This document shows, in pieces, positions 41,974 to 46,473 of a stretch of 46,473 bases of DNA (positions within the stretch are counted from its first letter, which is position 1; every line of letters begins with the position of its first letter). The DNA is from Nodosilinea foveolarum (GTDB lineage: Bacteria > Cyanobacteriota > Cyanobacteriia > Phormidesmidales > Phormidesmidaceae). The stretch covers positions 1 to 46,473 of the forward strand of contig QBMC01000016.1 in the NCBI GenBank assembly GCA_003242035.1, written 5' to 3'. The notes under the pieces were generated by a model. The model was given only the letters and a program-made list of their open reading frames with translations, did not search any database and was not told where the DNA came from. Position numbers and translations under genes: made by a program.

Positions 41974-43299
41974 ATGCAAACGCTGTCTACGCCCCCGACC
42001 GCTCCTGATGCGTCACCACGCAACCCAAAAATAGAAGCCTCCAAAACGGAAGAGTTCGTACCGACCATCATCCGTCGTAAAACGCGCTCCGTCAGCGTTG
42101 GCGATGTCAGCATCGGCAGCAGCCATCCGGTCGCCGTTCAGTCCATGATTAACGAAGACACCCTAGATATAGACGGATCGGTTGCTGGCATCCGCAGACT
42201 CCACGAAGCGGGCTGCGAAATTGTCCGCGTTACCGTCCCCAGCATGGCCCACGCCCGCGCCCTTACAGAAATCAAAGCGAAGCTGGCGCAAACCTATCAG
42301 ACCGTGCCGCTGGTCGCTGATGTCCATCACAACGGCATGAAAATTGCCCTCGAAGTTGCTAAGCATGTAGACAAAGTTCGGATTAATCCCGGTCTGTATG
42401 TATTTGAGAAGCCATCGAGCGATCGCACCGAATACACCTCCGAAGAATTCGCCAGCATCGGCCAAAAAATTCAACAAACCCTAGAACCCCTCGTCATCTC
42501 TTTGCGCGATCAGGGCAAAGCCATGCGCATCGGCGTCAACCACGGCTCCCTCGCCGAGCGGATGCTCTTCACCTACGGCGACACGCCCGAAGGCATGGTC
42601 GAATCCGCCCTAGAATTCATCCGCATTTGCGAATCGCTCAACTTCCACAACCTCATCATTTCGCTCAAAGCCTCCCGCGTCCCGGTCATGCTAGCCGCCT
42701 ATCGCCTCATGGTGAAGCGCATGGACGAGCTTGGCATGGACTACCCCCTCCACCTCGGCGTCACCGAAGCTGGCGACGGCGAATATGGCCGCATCAAATC
42801 CACCGCAGGCATTGGCACCCTGCTCGCCCTCGGCATTGGCGACACCATTCGCGTCTCCCTCACCGAAGCCCCCGAAAAAGAAATTCCCGTCTGCTACAGC
42901 ATTTTGCAAGCCCTGGGCCTACGCAAAACCATGGTGGAATACGTCGCCTGCCCCTCCTGTGGGCGCACCCTATTCAACCTCGAAGAAGTGCTGCACAAAG
43001 TCCGCGAGGCCACTAGCCACCTCACCGGCCTAGACATTGCCGTCATGGGCTGCATCGTCAACGGCCCTGGAGAAATGGCCGACGCCGACTACGGCTATGT
43101 CGGCAAACAACCTGGCACAATCGCCCTTTACAGAGGCCGAGAAGAAATTAAACGCGTCCCCGAAACCGAAGGCGTCGCCCAGCTCATCGACTTAATCAAG
43201 TCAGACGGTCGCTGGGTAGAACCCGACGCAGAAGCCGAGATAACCGTAGAAACCGAATCAGCGACTGTTCAAGCAGACCCGGTTGGTGCTGGGATATAG
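41974..43299 (+). CDS. ispG: (E)-4-hydroxy-3-methylbut-2-enyl-diphosphate synthase
   Basis: A 441-residue IspG (GcpE) that converts MEcPP to HMBPP in the MEP isoprenoid pathway, using electrons from ferredoxin in cyanobacteria. The TIM-barrel part begins [14 protein letters not shown] and [15 protein letters not shown]. The 4Fe-4S ligands are Cys326 and Cys329 (ACPSCGRT) and Cys360 ([10 protein letters not shown]), with Glu367. The acidic C-terminal tail is variable. The ATG follows TTGAAGAACC. It lies 129 bp after the TPR gene. Confidence 0.97.
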   Translation: MQTLSTPPTAPDASPRNPKIEASKTEEFVPTIIRRKTRSVSVGDVSIGSSHPVAVQSMINEDTLDIDGSVAGIRRLHEAGCEIVRVTVPSMAHARALTEIKAKLAQTYQTVPLVADVHHNGMKIALEVAKHVDKVRINPGLYVFEKPSSDRTEYTSEEFASIGQKIQQTLEPLVISLRDQGKAMRIGVNHGSLAERMLFTYGDTPEGMVESALEFIRICESLNFHNLIISLKASRVPVMLAAYRLMVKRMDELGMDYPLHLGVTEAGDGEYGRIKSTAGIGTLLALGIGDTIRVSLTEAPEKEIPVCYSILQALGLRKTMVEYVACPSCGRTLFNLEEVLHKVREATSHLTGLDIAVMGCIVNGPGEMADADYGYVGKQPGTIALYRGREEIKRVPETEGVAQLIDLIKSDGRWVEPDAEAEITVETESATVQADPVGAGI

Positions 43300-43649
43300 C
43301 CGCTTTATCACTCCTTGAAGCTGCCAGACGCAAACGTCTACTAGCTTCGTACTTTCCGGGTAATGTACGGAAATTATGCTTAGCGCTTGTATAGAAGAGA
43401 GAATAAAGCCACCCGCTCGATTAGCAAACTGGCCTACCCAGCAATAATCAACGCTCGTTTTAGCCTAGCTTTTCAATAGCCTCTTTTAGCTTTATCAATA
43501 GCCTATTTCATCTACAGACTATGGCTGCTTAGTTAATATCTGTTTGCAACTCAGTCAAAGCTCATCCTCCGCTCAGGCTACTTCTAAAAGCCGTATGCTA
43601 AATTGAGCGTAACTAATGTCCTCCACACGGGATTTTTAATCTTTTAACT
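43300..43649. promoter_or_regulatory. Spacer between ispG and the Ctp protease gene
   Basis: This 350 bp region begins with the ispG terminator hairpin, followed by a small TTTCCG/CGGAAA hairpin near 43353-43374. Near the protease gene a TATGCTAAAT stretch (about 43595-43604) is a weak -10 candidate; a similar TATGCTAAA precedes menA near 31442. No ORF is supported. Confidence 0.35.
43317..43348 (+). terminator. Candidate ispG terminator hairpin
   Basis: GAAGCT-gcc-AGACG pairs with CGTCT-act-AGCTTC across a CAAA loop, with a 3x3 internal mismatch. It begins 18 bases after the ispG stop. The following T content is modest, so the call is tentative. Confidence 0.5.
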
Positions 43650-44951
43650 ATGGTAATAACCAAGCGCGGTCTGATTCTGGGAACTACGGCAGTCGCTAGC
43701 GCAGCCGTCGCAGTCGCGGTTATCGGCGTTCATCGGAATGCAACGCAGGCATTCTTTAAGGAAAGTCCCAAAGAACTAGTCGATGAAGTATGGCAGCTCA
43801 TCGATCACGAATATGTCGATGACTCATTCAACTCCCTCGACTGGAACGATGTACGTTCCTCTTATCTAAACCGCAACTACACCGACAAAGAGCAAGCCTA
43901 CGAAGCCGTTCGCGAGATGCTAAAGCAGCTCGACGATCCCTACACGCGCTTCATGGATCCTCAAGAATTTAGCAACATGCAAATCGACACCCAGGGAGAA
44001 CTCACGGGGGTCGGTATTCAAATTACTCAGGAAGAAGAGACTAACGAAATCGTAGTCGTTTCCCCCATTGAGCAAACCCCAGCGTTCGAAGCCGGTGTGC
44101 TCACAGGCGACGTGATTACTGCCATCGACGGTAAAAGCACCGAAGGCATGGAACTCAGCGACGCGGTAAACCTCATTCGTGGCCCCGTCAACTCGTCGGT
44201 AGAACTCGCCATTACCCGAGAAGGCAAGCCCCTTTCGTTTACGCTCACGCGCAAACGCATCGAAATCCATCCCGTTCGATTCTCCGTAGAGAGTGGCCCT
44301 GAAGGCACCTTAGGCTACATTCGTCTCACGCAGTTTAGCGCTAATGCCGCTGCCGAAATGCGCGAAGCGATAAAGGATCTAGAAGAAAAAAACGTCACGG
44401 GCTACATCTTAGATTTGCGCTCTAACCCTGGCGGTTTGCTATTTTCCAGTATCGACATTGCTGAGATGTGGATTAAAGAAGGCACTATTGTCTCCACCGT
44501 AGATCGCAATGCGGTTACCGATGAAGAAGTTGCTCACGACAAAGTGCTCACCGACAAACCGCTAGTCGTCTTAGTCGATGGCGGTTCCGCCAGTGCCAGC
44601 GAAATTCTTTCTGGCGCTTTGCAAGACAACGACCGAGCGGTTCTAGTCGGTTCTCAAACCTTCGGTAAAGGGTTGGTGCAGTCGGTACGCGGTCTAGCAG
44701 ACGGCTCAGGCGTTGCCGTTACCATTGCTAAATACCTCACGCCTTCTGGTAGAGATATCAACAAGTTAGGCATTGAGCCAGACTTCGTGATTGAGCTATC
44801 TGACGAACAGCGTGAAGAACTCGCCAAAGACCGCGATAAAGTTGGCACCGCAGAAGACCCGCAGTACTCCAAAGCTCTAGAAGTGCTCTCCGATTCTATT
44901 CGCGGCGGTCGTAACTCGGCTAGCGCGGCAGGTGTTGGAAAAGACAAGTAA
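43650..44951 (+). CDS. Carboxyl-terminal processing peptidase (S41, Ctp/Prc family)
   Basis: A 433-residue periplasmic or lumenal protease. The N-terminal hydrophobic signal (RGLILGTTAVASAAVAVAVI) is followed by a helical region. A PDZ domain (GVGIQITQEEE through RGPVNSSVELAITREGK) and the S41 core come next. The catalytic Ser315 is in DGGSASASEIL and Lys340 in QTFGKGLVQ; their spacing of 25 matches Prc. Cyanobacteria have several paralogues (CtpA matures D1); I cannot tell which this is. A strong terminator follows at 44983. Confidence 0.93.
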   Translation: MVITKRGLILGTTAVASAAVAVAVIGVHRNATQAFFKESPKELVDEVWQLIDHEYVDDSFNSLDWNDVRSSYLNRNYTDKEQAYEAVREMLKQLDDPYTRFMDPQEFSNMQIDTQGELTGVGIQITQEEETNEIVVVSPIEQTPAFEAGVLTGDVITAIDGKSTEGMELSDAVNLIRGPVNSSVELAITREGKPLSFTLTRKRIEIHPVRFSVESGPEGTLGYIRLTQFSANAAAEMREAIKDLEEKNVTGYILDLRSNPGGLLFSSIDIAEMWIKEGTIVSTVDRNAVTDEEVAHDKVLTDKPLVVLVDGGSASASEILSGALQDNDRAVLVGSQTFGKGLVQSVRGLADGSGVAVTIAKYLTPSGRDINKLGIEPDFVIELSDEQREELAKDRDKVGTAEDPQYSKALEVLSDSIRGGRNSASAAGVGKDK

Positions 44952-44982
44952 GCGTCCAGTTGCAACGCGAATAACACCATAG

Positions 44983-45025
44983 AACAAAGGGCTGTTAGTG
45001 AAACCTACTGACAGCCCTCTTTGTT
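44983..45025. terminator. Bidirectional terminator between Ctp and the small gene
   Basis: AACAAAGGGCTGTTAGT pairs with ACTGACAGCCCTCTTTGTT with one mismatch and one bulge. It ends in T-rich sequence on both strands and sits between convergent stops at 44951 and 45046. Confidence 0.8.
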
Positions 45026-45045
45026 GAACCTTATTGATTTTCGAG

Positions 45046-45234
45046 TTAGCTAGGCTGACATTTGCCCGCACGAATGAGGCCCACCCGCTTGGCGATCGCC
45101 TGCCCCTTACTTTCAAACGGCCCCCACTGCTCCAAAGGCTGCGCATCCAAAGCATCCAATTCCTGCTTAGCAACAATCTCACACTGCTCAGACGCCTGCT
45201 TAACGATATACCAGCTTTCTCCAAATCTTTCCAT
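45046..45234 (-). CDS. Small conserved protein of unknown function
   Basis: A 62-residue protein opening with WYIVKQASEQCEIVAKQELD and ending QWGPFESKGQAIAKRVGLIR then AGKCQPS. The W-Y-x-V-K, W-G-P-F and RVGLIRAGKCQP pattern looks like a conserved cyanobacterial small protein. I know of no function. It is convergent with the Ctp gene, shares its terminator and follows the MFS gene on the same strand (46 bp). Confidence 0.65.
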   Translation of the reverse strand: MERFGESWYIVKQASEQCEIVAKQELDALDAQPLEQWGPFESKGQAIAKRVGLIRAGKCQPS

Positions 45235-45279
45235 AGCCGCGCCTTTTTAGTAGGTTTAATTGATCAAATTGTATGACAT

Positions 45280-46473
45280 TCAAGCCTCCTGGCTAGCGGT
45301 GCGCAGGGCGTACGTGATGATTGCGGCTAGGAGGCATAGGAGGGCGAGCGATCGCAACACAATTCCTAACCCAAAACTCTCCTGCAACACCGGCAAACCC
45401 AACGCCCCCAGCACAGCGCCCAGCTTCGCAATCCCGCCAGCCAGTCCTGCCCCACTCGCTCTAATTGCAGGCGGAAACAGCTCTCCAGACAGCAAAAACG
45501 TCGTCGAGTTTGGCCCCAAATTCATCATCAAATTAAACACAATAAAGCCCGCGAACAATAGTCCGATACGGGCGCTACCCCCCGCAAAAGAAAGCAAGAC
45601 TAGCCCAACCGCCATGCCGATAAAGCCTAAAACCTGTAAAGGAATGCGGCCCACCCGATCAACCAAAGCCACAGCGCCCAAAAATCCCAACACTAGAAAC
45701 ACGTTAACAACTGCTGCCCCCCTTGCAGCAGCCATCTCCTGAGAGAGCAAATTGCCTTCATTCGAAAAGGCCAGCGCCGCAATAATAGTTGGTGTAAAAA
45801 TGCCGATGCCGTAGGTAGCCACATCCTGCAAAAACCAGGGAACAGCCGCCAGCGCCGTTTGTCGTCGGTACTGAGCTGAAAACAAATCACGATAGCCTAG
45901 AGACTTCTGTTCTAATTCGTCAATCTGCTCGTCCTCTGCCTCTACAACTGGCTTTAGAACAATCTCTCTTTCCAATAGCTGAGAAGCCGCTTCAGAAGCC
46001 TCTGCATACTTTCCTTTTGCCAGATAATAACTAGGGCTTTCTAGCAAAAACAACAATCGTAAACCGCCGACCAATAAAGAAAGAACAACACCTACACCTA
46101 GCATCCATCGCCACGCATAGCCAATCGCTAAATCCGGCTGAGTTTGTTGAAACACCCAAATAGTAGCCCAGCCTACAATCGCGCCCAGCAAAGCCCCTAT
46201 CGACTGAAAGCTAAAAGCACCAATTACCATTCGTCCTCGAATACGCGCTGGAATATTCTCAGTGATGTAAGCCACGCTAATTGGATAGTCTGCGCCGATA
46301 CCAACACCCACTAGGAAGCGAAAGAACAGCAGCGACCAGGCATTCCAGGCCAAAGCAGTTGCGGCTGAAGCGACGATAAATAGGCCGATGTCGAGCACTA
46401 GCATGAGCTGACGGCCAACCCTGTCGGTAACGGGACCAAGCGTTAGGGAGCCAATGAGGGCACCGGCTAGAGC
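45280..46473 (-). CDS. MFS transporter (sugar-porter-like), 5' end cut by window
   Basis: At least 397 residues remain and the N terminus lies beyond the right edge, since the frame stays open to base 46473. The edge segment reads ALIGSLTLGPVTDRVGRQLM, the MFS motif A loop between helices 2 and 3, so roughly one to two helices are missing. FRFLVGVGIGADYPISVAYI, NIPARIRGRM and the second-half VALVDRVGRIPLQ are typical of the sugar/phosphate-type MFS branch. A cytoplasmic loop of about 40 residues, rich in Glu, separates the halves. Substrate is unknown. Confidence 0.9.
   Translation of the reverse strand, partial: ALAGALIGSLTLGPVTDRVGRQLMLVLDIGLFIVASAATALAWNAWSLLFFRFLVGVGIGADYPISVAYITENIPARIRGRMVIGAFSFQSIGALLGAIVGWATIWVFQQTQPDLAIGYAWRWMLGVGVVLSLLVGGLRLLFLLESPSYYLAKGKYAEASEAASQLLEREIVLKPVVEAEDEQIDELEQKSLGYRDLFSAQYRRQTALAAVPWFLQDVATYGIGIFTPTIIAALAFSNEGNLLSQEMAAARGAAVVNVFLVLGFLGAVALVDRVGRIPLQVLGFIGMAVGLVLLSFAGGSARIGLLFAGFIVFNLMMNLGPNSTTFLLSGELFPPAIRASGAGLAGGIAKLGAVLGALGLPVLQESFGLGIVLRSLALLCLLAAIITYALRTASQEA

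Overview
The window reads as the chromosome of a cyanobacterium. The HIP1 octamer GCGATCGC recurs throughout. The gene content includes phylloquinone genes (menA, menC, menE and a DHNA-CoA thioesterase), a PsbP/CyanoP lipoprotein, class II FBPase/SBPase, glutamyl-tRNA reductase, a carotenoid cleavage oxygenase, a UPF0182 giant membrane protein, a kinase-CHASE2 fusion and DUF1823. Genus cannot be fixed from sequence alone; a Leptolyngbya-like or related lineage is an inference. I see no tRNA, rRNA, CRISPR array or intact transposase. Both edges cut genes: a carotenoid oxygenase on the left and an MFS transporter on the right.

Layout. 1-8.9 kb is mostly minus strand: carotenoid oxygenase, a small membrane protein (plus), GH13 alpha-amylase-like enzyme, msrB plus alpha/beta hydrolase in a stop/start-overlap pair, Ser/Thr kinase-CHASE2, SIMPL-domain protein and DUF2062 protein. 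9-16.3 kb holds mnmE, a DUF2141 protein, a COG2509-type FAD oxidoreductase, a tandem pair of structured RNA-like elements, gatB, a region with a small ORF and gene debris, and a GNAT acetyltransferase. 16.3-20.5 kb is a probable minus-strand run psbP-like, maf, UPF0182. 20.5-24.8 kb carries a CheB-like remnant, then two PRC-barrel/DUF2382 stress-type genes flanking a four-helix membrane protein, then an exported methyltransferase-like lipoprotein. 24.9-29.1 kb holds a GT4 glycosyltransferase, hemA, a repeat-rich spacer (MITE-like element, inverted repeat, REP-like palindrome) and glpX. 29.4-35.5 kb holds a DUF3352 protein and the phylloquinone genes. 35.6-46.5 kb holds an M23 peptidase, birA, DUF1823, an exbB-exbD-exbD-TPR operon, ispG, a Ctp protease, a small conserved protein and the MFS transporter.

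How genes work together. menA, menC and menE run in one direction and meet the DHNA-CoA thioesterase gene head-on with an 89-base coding overlap; together they cover four steps of phylloquinone synthesis. hemA (tetrapyrroles), ispG (isoprenoids for phytyl chains and carotenoids), menA and the carotenoid oxygenase are all pigment or quinone related, though not in one operon. The ExbB/ExbD set resembles a proton-driven energiser with no TonB-like gene beside it.

Most notable observations: (1) a ~130 bp tandem duplication between the FAD oxidoreductase and gatB that retains two hairpins, a conserved -10-like box and a U-tract terminator in each copy, so it may encode twin small RNAs on the minus strand; (2) the first of two ExbD proteins has Thr where the essential transmembrane Asp should be, while the second keeps it; (3) menE carries an in-frame segment built from a repeat family also present between hemA and glpX; (4) a 109 bp MITE-like element; (5) a degraded CheB-like fragment; (6) a methyltransferase-fold protein with a lipoprotein signal.
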